A stretch of DNA of 64,000 bases from Sphingomonas yantingensis (GTDB lineage Bacteria; Pseudomonadota; Alphaproteobacteria; Sphingomonadales; Sphingomonadaceae), in NCBI RefSeq assembly GCF_014199325.1, contig NZ_JACIJJ010000003.1:186001-250000 (forward strand). Reading direction: 5' to 3'. The notes beneath the pieces were generated by a model. It worked only from the letters and a program-made list of their open reading frames with translations, had not been told where the DNA came from and made no database searches. The stretch's first letter is position 1. Each line of letters starts with the position of its first letter. This document shows, piece after piece, positions 35,255 through 44,111 of this stretch. Both the position numbers and the translations under genes were made by a program.

Positions 35255-36474
35255 AGACGCTCTACCGCAATGCCCGCCTCGTCTGTCCCGCAACCGGCGA
35301 GCGCGACGGCAGCCTCCTGGTCGAGGGCGACCGCATCGCCGCGACCGGCGTGGTCGAGGCGCCCGCGGATGCCGCGATCGTCGACTGCCGCGGCAAGTGG
35401 CTTGCGCCCGCGATCGTCGACCTGGGTGTATTCGCGGTCGACAAGGCGGCGTGCATCGCCGGCGGCATCGCGCGCGTCGGCCTGATGCCCGACCAGTCGC
35501 CGATCCTCGACGATCCCGGCATCGTCCAGCGCGCGGCAGCCAGCGGCAAGCCCGAACTGTGGGTCCACCCCATCGCCGCGGCGACGCGCGAGTTGAAGGG
35601 CATCGACCTCGCCGAAATGGCGATCAATGCAGAGGCAGGCGCGCGCGGCGTCGCCACCGGCCGCGGGTGGATCGCCGATTCGGGGGTCATGGCCCGCGTC
35701 CTTGGCTATGCTCGCGATCTCGGCCTCGCCGTCATCGCCCACGCCGAGGATAGCGGCCTCGCCGCCAACACCGTCGCCACCGCGGGCGAGACGGCGACCC
35801 GCCTCGGCCTCCCCGCCGCGCCCGCGGTCGCGGAGGCGCTGGCGATCGCCCGTGACCTGATGCTCGCCGAGCAATCGGGTGCACGCATCCATTTCCGGCA
35901 GGTGACGACCGCGGCGGGCTTCGACCTCATTCGCCGGGCCAAGGCGCGCGGGATCGCCGTCACCTGCGGCATCACGCCCGCGCATCTGCTGCTCTCCGAC
36001 AAGGCGGTCAGCGACTTCCGCACCTTCACCCGCCTGTCGCCACCGCTCCGCGACGAGAGTGACCGCGTGGCGGCACTTACTGCGCTCGCGGACGGCACGA
36101 TCAACGTCCTGTGCTCCGGTCACGATCCGCGCGGGCCGGAGGAGAAGCGCCTGCCCTTCGTCGATGCAGCCCCCGGCATGTCGGGGGCCGAGACGCTGCT
36201 CGCCCTGTCGCTCACCGCCGCGCGCTCGGCCGATCTGTCGCTGGCACAAGTGTTCGATCGCCTGTCGCGTCAGCCCGCAAAGCTGATGGGGCTCGACTGC
36301 GGCACGCTGGAAGCCGGCATGGCCGCCGACCTCGTCCTCTTCGATGCCAATTCGCCGTGGCAGATCGTCGCCGACGCGATGGTCGCGCGTGCGGGCAACA
36401 CGCCTTTCGACGGCCTGCCGGTCGAGGGCCGCGTCCTGCAAACGATCAAGGGCGGCGTCCGGCTTACCGCCTGA
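35251..36474 (+). CDS. pyrX: Dihydroorotase-like protein lacking metal ligands (PyrC'/PyrX type)
   Basis: The 407-residue protein has the amidohydrolase fold of type I dihydroorotase but not its zinc site. Where active enzymes have a D-x-H-x-H motif after PGLID, this protein has [13 protein letters not shown]. The later VHVAH(V/L)S histidine is replaced in [10 protein letters not shown], and the catalytic TDHAPH region reads CSGHDPRGP. Similar losses occur in Pseudomonas PyrC', a structural partner of ATCase. The 4-base overlap with pyrB supports that role. A functional dihydroorotase should be encoded elsewhere. Confidence 0.9.
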   Translation: MKTLYRNARLVCPATGERDGSLLVEGDRIAATGVVEAPADAAIVDCRGKWLAPAIVDLGVFAVDKAACIAGGIARVGLMPDQSPILDDPGIVQRAAASGKPELWVHPIAAATRELKGIDLAEMAINAEAGARGVATGRGWIADSGVMARVLGYARDLGLAVIAHAEDSGLAANTVATAGETATRLGLPAAPAVAEALAIARDLMLAEQSGARIHFRQVTTAAGFDLIRRAKARGIAVTCGITPAHLLLSDKAVSDFRTFTRLSPPLRDESDRVAALTALADGTINVLCSGHDPRGPEEKRLPFVDAAPGMSGAETLLALSLTAARSADLSLAQVFDRLSRQPAKLMGLDCGTLEAGMAADLVLFDANSPWQIVADAMVARAGNTPFDGLPVEGRVLQTIKGGVRLTA

Positions 36475-36504
36475 CGCCGCCCCCGCTCTCCAAACTCGAA
36501 ATGC

Positions 36505-37794
36505 TTAGCGCGAGGCCATCATCGGCCCGCGCGCCCAGCTTGCGGTCTGCTCGCCGAGCGCGGTGCGCACGAAGCAGCGGCCACCCTTGGCGCGCACGGT
36601 CGCGCAGAGCGAAACCGCCTCGCCGCGCGAATAGCCGCCGACCGACAGGCGATAATAGTTCGCCGATCCGACGCTGGCCGACATGCCGCGCGGGATCTGG
36701 TTGCTCAGCGCCGGGACGCGGCGGCTGATCCGGCCCCACGCGTCACGCGCGACGCCCGCATTCTCGAACGCGCCGAGCTGGACGACGTAATTCCCCTTCG
36801 CCGCGATCCGCGGGGCGGCGTGCATCGGCGCCGCGGCCATGCGAACCGGTGCGGCGACGAGCGACGCCGGGATCGCCTGAACGATCTCCCGCCGCTCGGC
36901 AAAGACGATCGCCGCGGCGCGCGGCACCTCGGCGGTCGCCACGACCGGCTTGGGCTCGGGCGCGGGCGCCTCGGACTCGAGCGCCGGGGCATAGGCCGCG
37001 ATCGGCGTCGGCACCGATGCCATCGCCACCGCCTCGTTCCGGTCGCGCAGCGCGAGCTGGACGGGCATGCCGCCATCCTCGACCGCGGTCACGCCGAGCA
37101 GCGAGGCCACCTGGTCCGACGCGCGCGAGGGGCGCGCGAACTGCGCCCATTGCATGATCCGCTGGTCCGCCTCGGCCGGCGACAGGTCGATGCCCGCGAT
37201 CGTGCGCGCTTCCTGCCACTTGCCGGCGAGCGCCAGCGAGAGGGCGAGGTTCTGGCGCACCTTCGACGTCGCAGCTGGATCGCGTGCCGCCTCGCCCAGC
37301 ACCGCGACCGCGCCCATCGGGTCGCCCGCCAGTGCGATCGCGAGGCCGCGATCGGCGGGCTGCATGTCGCCGCCGTGGTCGTCGATCAGCTTGCGCGCGG
37401 CCTGCCAGTCGCCCAGCGCGATCTTGCTGAGCGCGAGGTTGAGGGCGATGCGCCCGTCCTTGCCGTCGAGCTTCAGCGCGTCCTCGAACGCCTGCGCGGC
37501 CGAGGCGAAGCGGCCGGCACCCAGATAGGTCCGGCCGAGCAGCGTGCGATGTTCGGCGCTGTCGGGCACCAGCAACACCGCCTGTTCGGCGCGGCCGATC
37601 GCCTCGTCATGCTTGCCGGCCTTCATCGCCTTCTCGGCGAGCCTGGCCTGCTTTCCTGCAGCGCGCATCTGCGCCTCTAGGTCGCGATTGCCCGCGACCG
37701 CCGCGGCCGACTGTAGCGCCACGCCGCCAACGGCGATCCCGCCGATCGCGGTCACTGCCGCCATTCCAAGCCCGATCCGCTTGCCCCAATGCAT
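36505..37794 (-). CDS. TPR-SPOR protein downstream of the ParA gene
   Basis: This 429-residue protein has an N-terminal hydrophobic helix (about 8-34), tetratricopeptide-like repeats (about 45-215; repeated motif AxxxxxxxLxLxPxx), an Ala/Pro-rich linker (about 265-330) and a C-terminal SPOR domain (about 345-425, YVVQLGAFENAGVARDAWG). SPOR domains bind denuded septal peptidoglycan, so the protein is likely anchored in the inner membrane and acts at the division site. It lies 15 bases downstream of the small RHH-like gene and ParA. A Sel1-SPOR protein on the other side has a matching SPOR domain. Confidence 0.85.
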   Translation of the reverse strand: MHWGKRIGLGMAAVTAIGGIAVGGVALQSAAAVAGNRDLEAQMRAAGKQARLAEKAMKAGKHDEAIGRAEQAVLLVPDSAEHRTLLGRTYLGAGRFASAAQAFEDALKLDGKDGRIALNLALSKIALGDWQAARKLIDDHGGDMQPADRGLAIALAGDPMGAVAVLGEAARDPAATSKVRQNLALSLALAGKWQEARTIAGIDLSPAEADQRIMQWAQFARPSRASDQVASLLGVTAVEDGGMPVQLALRDRNEAVAMASVPTPIAAYAPALESEAPAPEPKPVVATAEVPRAAAIVFAERREIVQAIPASLVAAPVRMAAAPMHAAPRIAAKGNYVVQLGAFENAGVARDAWGRISRRVPALSNQIPRGMSASVGSANYYRLSVGGYSRGEAVSLCATVRAKGGRCFVRTALGEQTASWARGPMMASR

Positions 37795-37809
37795 CGTCCG
37801 TCCCCCGGT

Positions 37810-38331
37810 TCAGCGATTGCCGTCGTCGGGACGGATCTGCGCGGCAAGCACTTCCACCCCGGCGAGGTTGTTCAGATAATTGTCGAGCGCCTCGGTCACG
37901 ATCAGCTGCGCCGAACGGCCCTCGACCGCGGTGGCGAGGCGAAGTTTCAGGTGTCGCTCGGGATCGAGGCGAAGCGTGAAGGCAGCCCGGCCACGACGCG
38001 TCGAAACGGCGGCGCTCAGGCGGGTGAAATCGACCGGCACCGGCTCGGACGCAGGCTCCACCGCCGCGACTTCGCGCGAAAGCGCCTCGCGCTGCGCGAT
38101 GACGGCAGGCTCGGGGGCCGTGGCCGGCACCGGCATTTCGGGCGTCAGCGGGGCGACCTCGGCCGGCGCCGGCGCCGACGCCTCGCCCGTGTCGTTCCAG
38201 CCGAGATCCTCGAGCGGCGAGGTCAGGCCGACGAACCCCTGCGGGCGCATGGCGGGCCGCGCCTGTCCCTTGCGGGCCAGCAGCCCCGAGGAGAGAGAAG
38301 CGAGCGGTTTTGGCGTGCCGAACATGCCCAT
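37810..38331 (-). CDS. Hypothetical protein with possible ribbon-helix-helix C-terminus
   Basis: The 173-residue product has a low-complexity Ala/Pro-rich middle (about 40-100) and a conserved-looking C-terminal segment RAAFTLRLDPERHLKLRLATAVEGRSAQ followed by LIVTEALDNYLN, split here for length. The strand plus two amphipathic helices resemble a ribbon-helix-helix DNA-binding fold. It is 4 bases downstream of the ParA gene, and a ParA with a small RHH protein is a common partition arrangement. DNA binding is not shown and the family is not one I can name. Confidence 0.65.
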   Translation of the reverse strand: MGMFGTPKPLASLSSGLLARKGQARPAMRPQGFVGLTSPLEDLGWNDTGEASAPAPAEVAPLTPEMPVPATAPEPAVIAQREALSREVAAVEPASEPVPVDFTRLSAAVSTRRGRAAFTLRLDPERHLKLRLATAVEGRSAQLIVTEALDNYLNNLAGVEVLAAQIRPDDGNR

Positions 38332-38335
38332 CGCC

Positions 38336-39049
38336 TCAGCTCACCACGCGGCGGCCGAAGCCGCCCATGGGCCGCGCGGCAAAGCCAGCGCCATTGATCG
38401 CAGGCGCCGAAAAGACCGTCCGGCGAAAATTCTTCTCCAGCCGGTCGGAGACATAGGTCCAGAGCGCCTCGACCTCTGCGGCCGACTTGCTGCGCGCATC
38501 GACTTCCATCACCGTGCGGCCGTCGATCATCGACGCGGCGAAATCGGTGCGGTGGTGGATCGTGATCGGCGCTACGGTGCCGTGCTGCGACAGCGCGACC
38601 GCGGCCTCGCTGGTGATCCGCGCCTTGGGCGTGGCCGCGTTTACGACGAAGATCAGCGGCTTGCCCGCCCGGTCGCACAGATCGACGGTGGCGCCGACGG
38701 CGCGAAGGTCGTGCGGGCTCGGCCGGGTCGGGATGACGATCAGTTCGGCGACCTGAATGACGCTCTGGATCGCCATCGTGATGGCGGGGGGCGTGTCGAT
38801 GACGGCCAGCTTGAAGCCCTGCTGGCGCAGCACCTCCAGATCGGCGGCCAGACGCGCGACCGTAGTCTGGGCAAAGGCCGGATACTCCGCCTCGCGCTCG
38901 TTCCACCAGTCGGCAAGGCTGCCCTGCGGGTCGATGTCGATCAGCACGACCGGGCCGGCGCCAGCGCGCTGCGCCTGCACCGCCAGATGCCCCGACAGCG
39001 TGGTCTTGCCCGAGCCGCCTTTCTGCGACGCCATCGCCAGAACGCGCAT
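38336..39049 (-). CDS. ParA/MinD-family ATPase
   Basis: The 237-residue protein contains the deviant Walker A KGGSGKTT (10-17, with signature Lys10), the DIDPQGSLADWW switch I and VIDTPPA Walker B region. ParA/MipZ-type ATPases position DNA or division proteins in the cell. The N-terminus MRVLAMASQKGG fits a start at 39049. It is upstream of a small RHH-like protein and a TPR-SPOR protein in one operon, divergent from a Sel1-SPOR gene. Roles in plasmid partition are unlikely given the housekeeping context; septum or cargo positioning is more plausible. Confidence 0.88.
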   Translation of the reverse strand: MRVLAMASQKGGSGKTTLSGHLAVQAQRAGAGPVVLIDIDPQGSLADWWNEREAEYPAFAQTTVARLAADLEVLRQQGFKLAVIDTPPAITMAIQSVIQVAELIVIPTRPSPHDLRAVGATVDLCDRAGKPLIFVVNAATPKARITSEAAVALSQHGTVAPITIHHRTDFAASMIDGRTVMEVDARSKSAAEVEALWTYVSDRLEKNFRRTVFSAPAINGAGFAARPMGGFGRRVVS

Positions 39050-39220
39050 GTGATCCCCTGAATAGCCCACCACTTCAGCGTCATGGATGCCACCGGATCG
39101 GATAAGGAGTGGTTAACGCCCCGGATGACGGCGGCGAGACAGGGTTAAAGATGCGGAAAGCTTTGCAGGCGATGGCTTATCGACGTTATTTAGGATCGTT
39201 CAGGGTTGGGGTTCGTCGTC
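39050..39220. promoter_or_regulatory. Divergent promoter region between parA-like and Sel1-SPOR genes
   Basis: The 171-base gap contains two TTAA motifs in GGTTAACG (39112-39119) and GGTTAAAG (39142-39149), about 30 bases apart. TTAA half-sites are the core of CtrA boxes in alphaproteobacteria, but the full TTAA-N7-TTAA was not found. Cell-cycle control of the flanking septal genes would fit, but the evidence is weak. Confidence 0.3.
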
Positions 39221-40225
39221 ATGCGCAAACCGTTGTTCGTTGCCGCTCTTCTGTTCGCGCCGCTCGTCGCCGCCGCGCCGATCCAGCAATCGGCCCCCGC
39301 CAACGTCGTGAAGTCGGGCGTCGATGCCTGGGCGCGCGGCGAATACAAGAAGGCGGTCGAGCTGTGGCGGGCGCCCGCGGTCGCCGGTGATGCCGACGCG
39401 CAGTTCAACCTGGGTCAGGCGTACAAGCTCGGCCGCGGCGTCCCCACCGATCTTGGCCTGGCCGAGGAATGGTATCGCAAGGCGGCGGTACAAGGTCACC
39501 GCCAGGCGGAGGACAATTACGGCCTCGCCCTGTTTCAGAACAACAAGCGGTCCGAAGCGGTGAAATGGCTGGAAAAGTCGGTCGCGCGCGGCGAACCGCG
39601 CGCGCAGTTCGTGCTCGGCACGATGCTGTTCAACGGCGACGTGGTGCAAAAGGACTGGGTGCGCGCCTATGCGCTGATGGTGCGCGCCAATTCGACCGGC
39701 CTGCCCCAGGCGGGCAATACGCTGGCACAGATGGACCGCTATATCGGGTTGCAGGAGCGGCAGCAGGGCCTCGCGCTCGCGCGGCAGCTGGAAAGCGGCA
39801 CCGCGGTGGCGAGCGGCCCCGCCGCCGGCACGGTCGCGAGCGCCGAGGTGCCGCCCCCCGCCCCGCGTCCCGCAGCGGTTCAACCACAGCCGCGCCCGAC
39901 GCCGCGTGTTCCCGCCCCTGCGCCGAAGCCCGTCCCCGCGCTGACGCCGGTTGCCGCGAGGCCGGCACCGAAGCCCACCGCCGCGGCGCCTGCTCGCAAG
40001 GACGGCGGTTGGCGCGTCCAGCTCGGCGCGTTCCGCGATGCCGGCAACGCTCGCGACCAGTGGGGAAAGGCGGCAGGCAGCCTACCCGGTGCGCAGCCCT
40101 ATTACGTCAAGGCAGGGGCCGTGACGCGCCTCCTTGCCGGCCCCTATGGCTCCAGCGCCGAGGCGGCAAAGGCCTGTGCCGCAGTCAAGCGCGCCGGCAT
40201 CGCCTGTCTGCCGACGCGGGGCTGA
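39221..40225 (+). CDS. Sel1-repeat and SPOR-domain protein
   Basis: The 334-residue protein has a signal peptide (about 1-19), Sel1/TPR-like repeats (about 40-190; ADAQFNLGQAYKLGRGVPTD is one unit), a Pro/Ala-rich linker (about 205-265) and a C-terminal SPOR domain (WRVQLGAFRDAGNARDQWG). Its SPOR domain is similar to that of the TPR-SPOR protein on the other side of the ParA gene, which suggests shared septal localisation or duplication. The ATG at 39221 gives a clean signal peptide. It is divergent from the ParA gene and ends at a REP-like element. Confidence 0.85.
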   Translation: MRKPLFVAALLFAPLVAAAPIQQSAPANVVKSGVDAWARGEYKKAVELWRAPAVAGDADAQFNLGQAYKLGRGVPTDLGLAEEWYRKAAVQGHRQAEDNYGLALFQNNKRSEAVKWLEKSVARGEPRAQFVLGTMLFNGDVVQKDWVRAYALMVRANSTGLPQAGNTLAQMDRYIGLQERQQGLALARQLESGTAVASGPAAGTVASAEVPPPAPRPAAVQPQPRPTPRVPAPAPKPVPALTPVAARPAPKPTAAAPARKDGGWRVQLGAFRDAGNARDQWGKAAGSLPGAQPYYVKAGAVTRLLAGPYGSSAEAAKACAAVKRAGIACLPTRG

Positions 40226-40230
40226 CCGCG

Positions 40231-40308
40231 TACTCCCGCGAAAGCGGAAGTCTAGGGCCACAAGCGGCATCCTGTTTGGTTCTGGGCTCCCGCTTTCGCG
40301 GGAGCACG
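40231..40308. repeat. REP-like palindromic element (CCCGCGAAAGCGG type)
   Basis: Arms CTCCCGCGAAAGCGGAAG (40233-40250) and CCCGCTTTCGCGGGAG (40289-40304) face each other across about 40 bases, between the convergent Sel1-SPOR and serB genes. It differs in sequence from the GGACTTGATCC elements, so it is a second REP type in this window. Confidence 0.7.
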
Positions 40309-40310
40309 GC

Positions 40311-41198
40311 TTAGCCTTGTACCCAATCCGCCCGCGCGATTCCCTGCGCATAGAGCAGCGCGGTGAGGTCGCCGTAATCGACCCGCGCGCCCGCCGCCGC
40401 CGCGACGATCGGCTTGGCGTGATAGGCGACGCCCAGCCCCGCCGCGCGGATCATCGGCAGGTCGTTGGCGCCGTCGCCCACCGCCAGCGTCTGCGACAGG
40501 TCGAGGCCAAGTTCGGCCGCGACTCCGCGCAGCGTCGTCTCTTTCGTCGCCGAATCGACAATCGGCTTCGCGACTGCGCCGGTCAGCGCGCCGTCCTCGA
40601 TCAGCAGCCGGTTGGCGATCACCCGGTCGAAGCCGATCTCGGCCCCGACCGGCTCGGCAAACCGCGTGAAACCGCCGGAGACGAGCACTGCCGTCGCGCC
40701 CCGCGCCCGCATCGTGCCGATCAGCGTCCGAGCACCCGACATCAGCGTCACCCGCTCCGCCAGGCAACGGTCGATCGCGCTTTCCTCCAGCCCCTTGAGC
40801 AGCGCGACTCGCGCATCGAGCGCCGCGGCGAAGTCGAGCTCGCCGCGCATCGCTCGCTCGGTCACTTCGGCAATCTGCGGCTTGAGCCCGGCATAGTCGG
40901 CCAACTCGTCGATGCATTCGACGGGGATCATCGTCGAATCCATGTCGGCGACGATCAGCCGCTTTGCGCGGTTCGCGGCAGGCTGGACGAAGACGTCGAC
41001 GCCCTCAAACACGCCCTCAAGCGCGCCACGCGCAGCGTTGATATCGCCAGCAAACGGAATGTCGGCGGCGATTCCGTCGTCGAGCCACACGGCGTCCGCC
41101 CCCGCCAGCCCCAGGTCGTCAAGGCGCGCCAGCGCGGCCAGGAGCATGTCGCTGTTCAGCCCGTTGCCGATCAGCGTTGCAACTGCGTCCATTCCCAT
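40311..41198 (-). CDS. serB: Phosphoserine phosphatase
   Basis: The 295-residue HAD phosphatase performs the last step of serine synthesis. DMDSTMI (Asp85 nucleophile, Asp87), VSGGFTRF, and [10 protein letters not shown] carry motifs I, II and IV. The N-terminal extension (1-75) is ACT-like as in other SerB proteins. ATG starts at 41198 or 41192 are both possible. It is divergent from miaA across a small palindromic element. Confidence 0.96.
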   Translation of the reverse strand: MGMDAVATLIGNGLNSDMLLAALARLDDLGLAGADAVWLDDGIAADIPFAGDINAARGALEGVFEGVDVFVQPAANRAKRLIVADMDSTMIPVECIDELADYAGLKPQIAEVTERAMRGELDFAAALDARVALLKGLEESAIDRCLAERVTLMSGARTLIGTMRARGATAVLVSGGFTRFAEPVGAEIGFDRVIANRLLIEDGALTGAVAKPIVDSATKETTLRGVAAELGLDLSQTLAVGDGANDLPMIRAAGLGVAYHAKPIVAAAAGARVDYGDLTALLYAQGIARADWVQG

Positions 41199-41214
41199 CC
41201 CCGTTCGTGTCGAC

Positions 41215-41268
41215 CTTGTCGAAGCACCGGCCTTTCTTCAGAGGAAGTAAAGACGGCCCTTCGACAAG
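41215..41268. repeat. Palindromic element between serB and miaA
   Basis: CTTGTCGAAG (41215-41224) and CTTCGACAAG (41259-41268) are perfect complements, with an inner GGCC/GGCC pair. The 54-base unit lies between divergently transcribed genes, so it is not a terminator for either. The TTCGACAAG arm is typical of REP-like elements in sphingomonads. Confidence 0.6.
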
Positions 41269-41290
41269 CGAGGGGCGAGCGGTGAAGACG

Positions 41291-42208
41291 ATGACCGATA
41301 ATCCCAAGCTCGCGCTCATTGCAGGCCCCACCGCCAGCGGCAAGTCCGCGCTGGCGATCGCGCTGGCGCAGCGGACCGGCGGCACGGTCATCAACGCCGA
41401 TTCGGCGCAGGTCTATCGCGACCTGCGCATCCTCTCCGCCCGCCCCTCGACCGAGGAAGAAGCGAGCGTGCCGCACCGCCTGTTCGGCTATATCGACGGC
41501 GCGCAAAGTTGCTCCGCCGCGCAGTGGGCGGCCGATGCGCGGGCGGAGATCGCGGCGGCGCACGCGGCGGGGTCGCTGCCGATCCTGGTCGGCGGCACCG
41601 GGCTCTATCTCCGCACGCTCCTCGACGGCATCGCGCCCGTCCCTGCGATCGACCAGGCGATCCGCGAGGCCGTCCGCGCGCTGCCCGTGGCGGAGGCGCA
41701 CGCCGCCCTGTCCCGCGAGGATCCCGACGCCGCCCGCCGGCTCGCCCCCGCTGACACCACCCGCGTTGCCCGCGCGCTGGAAGTGGTGCGCTCGACCGGC
41801 CGGGCGTTGAAGGCGTGGCAGGCCGCGCGCGAGGGTGGGATCGCCGATCACGTGACGCTCGCCCCGCTGATCCTGCTGCCCGACCGCGAATGGCTGTTCG
41901 CGCGCTGTGACGCGCGCCTCGCGGCGATGTTCGACGAGGGCGGGATCGAGGAGGTCCGCGCGCTCCTTGCCCGGACCGAGGTTCCGAACGACGCCCCCGT
42001 CCGCCGCGCGATCGGCGTACCCGAGATTGCAGCGATGCTCGCGGGCCAGATCGACCGCGAGGAAGCCCTCGATCACGCACGCCTGTCGACCCGCCGATAT
42101 GCCAAGCGCCAGTACACCTGGTTCCGCAACCAGCCACCCGCCGACTGGCCGCGCGAAACCAACACGCCACCCACCGAATTGTTAGATTATTTCTCTTTTG
42201 CGGGTTGA
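41291..42208 (+). CDS. miaA: tRNA dimethylallyltransferase
   Basis: The 305-residue enzyme adds a dimethylallyl group to A37 of tRNAs that read codons starting with U. The P-loop GPTASGKS (12-19), DSAQVYRDL with the catalytic Asp, and the C-terminal [12 protein letters not shown] are diagnostic. I used the ATG at 41291; a GTG at 41282 with GAGGGG upstream is also credible. Its stop is inside the proposed ilvB promoter. Confidence 0.96.
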   Translation: MTDNPKLALIAGPTASGKSALAIALAQRTGGTVINADSAQVYRDLRILSARPSTEEEASVPHRLFGYIDGAQSCSAAQWAADARAEIAAAHAAGSLPILVGGTGLYLRTLLDGIAPVPAIDQAIREAVRALPVAEAHAALSREDPDAARRLAPADTTRVARALEVVRSTGRALKAWQAAREGGIADHVTLAPLILLPDREWLFARCDARLAAMFDEGGIEEVRALLARTEVPNDAPVRRAIGVPEIAAMLAGQIDREEALDHARLSTRRYAKRQYTWFRNQPPADWPRETNTPPTELLDYFSFAG

Positions 42209-42233
42209 CGTGTATTTTTCATGCGGGTAGCAG
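42205..42233 (+). promoter_or_regulatory. Possible sigma-70-type promoter for ilvB
   Basis: TTGACG (42205-42210) is followed by 17 bases and TAGCAG (42228-42233), overlapping the miaA stop. The -35 box is good and the -10 is weak. The short leader to the GTG start shows no hairpin or branched-chain-rich leader peptide, unlike the leuA leader. Confidence 0.35.
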
Positions 42234-42281
42234 CGCCGCTCCCGCAGTGCTATCGCAGCGCAGCAGAGACGGAGACGTATC

Positions 42282-44045
42282 GTGACCGAGAAAAGTGGAG
42301 CCGATATCCTTGTCGAGGCGCTGACCGACCTCGGCGTGGAAGTCGTCTTCGGCTATCCGGGCGGCGCGGTGCTTCCCATCTATGATGCGCTGTTCAAGAA
42401 CGGGAAGGCCCGCGGCGACCGCGCGATCCGCCACATCCTCGTCCGCCACGAACAGGCGGCGACCCACGCGGCGGAGGGCTATGCCCGCTCGACGGGCAAG
42501 CCCGGCGTGGTGCTCGTCACCAGCGGCCCCGGCGCGACCAATGCCGTCACCGGCATCACCGACGCGCTGATGGATTCGATCCCGATGGTCGTCATCACCG
42601 GCCAGGTGCCGACGACGCTGATCGGCTCGGACGCGTTCCAGGAGGCCGATACCGTCGGCATCACTCGCCACTGCACCAAGCACAACTACCTGGTGAAGGA
42701 CCCCGCCCGCCTGGGTGACGTGGTGCACGAGGCGTTCCACATCGCCACGTCCGGCCGTCCCGGCCCGGTGGTGATCGACATTCCCAAGGACGTGCAGGTC
42801 GCGACCGCGAAGTATCGCAAGCCCGGCCCGATCCAGCACAAGACCTATCGCCCGCAGGTGAAGGCCGAACGCTCGCTGATCGAGGCGGCGGTGGACATGC
42901 TGGCGGCGGCAGAGCGCCCGGTCCTCTACACCGGCGGCGGCATCATCAATGCGGGCCCCGCAGCGTCGCAGATGTTGCGCGAGCTGGCCCGCATCACCGG
43001 CGCACCCGTCACCTCGACGCTGATGGGCCTCGGCGCCCTGCCCGCCACCAGCCCGCAATGGCTGGGGATGCTGGGGATGCACGGCACGTACGAGGCCAAT
43101 CACGCGATGCACCAAGCCGATCTGGTGGTGGCGATCGGCGCGCGCTTCGACGACCGCGTGACGGGGCGTCTCGACGCCTTCGCGCCGAACAGCCGCAAGA
43201 TCCACATCGACATCGACCGGTCGAGCATCAACAAGATCGTCCGCGTCGACCTGTCGATCGTCGCCGATGCCGGCCGCGCGATGGAGGACATGGTGCATGT
43301 CTGGAAGTCACGTCAGTATCCAAAGCCCGACCTGTCAGAATGGTGGCGGCGGATCGACGGCTGGCGCGCGGTCCGCTGCCTCGACTTCCCCGAGAGCGGC
43401 ACCGAGATCATGCCACAGCGGGCGATCCGCGCACTCTATGAGGCGACCAAGGCCAAGGCCCCGATCATCACGACCGAGGTGGGCCAGCACCAGATGTGGG
43501 CCGCTCAGCATTTCGGGTTCGAGGCGCCGAACAAGTGGCTGACCAGCGGCGGTCTTGGCACGATGGGCTATGGCCTGCCCGCCGCAATCGGCGCGCAGAT
43601 CGGTAACCCACAAGCGCTCGTCATCGACATCGCTGGCGAAGCCTCGATCCAGATGAACATCCAGGAGCTGGCGACCGCGACGCAGTACCGCCTCCCGGTC
43701 AAGATCTTCATCCTCAACAACGAATATATGGGGATGGTCCGCCAGTGGCAGGAGCTGACTTACGAGAGCCGCTATGCGGAGAGCTATTCGGACAGCCTGC
43801 CCGACTTCGTGAAGCTGGGCGAGGCGTACGGGTGGAAGGGCATCCGCATCGAGCGGCCCGACCAGCTGGATGCCGGGATCGCCGAGATGCTGGCGCATGA
43901 CGGCCCGGTGATCGTCGACTGCATGGTGGCAAAGCTCGCCAACTGCTTCCCGATGATCCCGAGCGGCGCCGCGCACACCGACATGATCCTCCAGGCCAAC
44001 GAAGTGTCGGGGACGATGGACGACGAGGCCAAGGCGCTGGTCTGA
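42282..44045 (+). CDS. ilvB: Acetolactate synthase, large subunit
   Basis: The 587-residue thiamine-diphosphate enzyme makes acetolactate and acetohydroxybutyrate for valine, leucine and isoleucine. Features are the N-terminal VFGYPGGAVLPIYD, RHEQAATHAAEGYAR (catalytic Glu) and the cofactor-binding IAGEASIQMNIQELATATQYR to ILNNEYMGMV. The acidic residue of the classic GDG is Glu453 here instead of Asp, a conservative change. It starts at GTG with GGAGACG upstream. ilvN follows 66 bases later, separated by a short REP-like half copy. Confidence 0.97.
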   Translation: MTEKSGADILVEALTDLGVEVVFGYPGGAVLPIYDALFKNGKARGDRAIRHILVRHEQAATHAAEGYARSTGKPGVVLVTSGPGATNAVTGITDALMDSIPMVVITGQVPTTLIGSDAFQEADTVGITRHCTKHNYLVKDPARLGDVVHEAFHIATSGRPGPVVIDIPKDVQVATAKYRKPGPIQHKTYRPQVKAERSLIEAAVDMLAAAERPVLYTGGGIINAGPAASQMLRELARITGAPVTSTLMGLGALPATSPQWLGMLGMHGTYEANHAMHQADLVVAIGARFDDRVTGRLDAFAPNSRKIHIDIDRSSINKIVRVDLSIVADAGRAMEDMVHVWKSRQYPKPDLSEWWRRIDGWRAVRCLDFPESGTEIMPQRAIRALYEATKAKAPIITTEVGQHQMWAAQHFGFEAPNKWLTSGGLGTMGYGLPAAIGAQIGNPQALVIDIAGEASIQMNIQELATATQYRLPVKIFILNNEYMGMVRQWQELTYESRYAESYSDSLPDFVKLGEAYGWKGIRIERPDQLDAGIAEMLAHDGPVIVDCMVAKLANCFPMIPSGAAHTDMILQANEVSGTMDDEAKALV

Positions 44046-44071
44046 CCGCGCCCGTCCCGCCGCCCGCTCGA

Positions 44072-44104
44072 TAACAGGGAGATCCCGGCCTGACCGGGAT
44101 GACG
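44072..44104. repeat. Half copy of REP family A between ilvB and ilvN
   Basis: ATCCCGG (44082-44088) and CCGGGAT (44094-44100) form a small hairpin followed by GACGAAC. The CCGGGATGACGA end matches the outer end of the full REP elements at 34.1 kb. It lies inside the ilv operon, just upstream of the ilvN start. Confidence 0.5.
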
Positions 44105-44111
44105 AACGAAC

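Noticed and set aside
42209..42281. Branched-chain leader attenuator before ilvB
   Set aside because: No leader frame rich in Ile, Val or Leu and no alternative hairpins in the 73-base gap.
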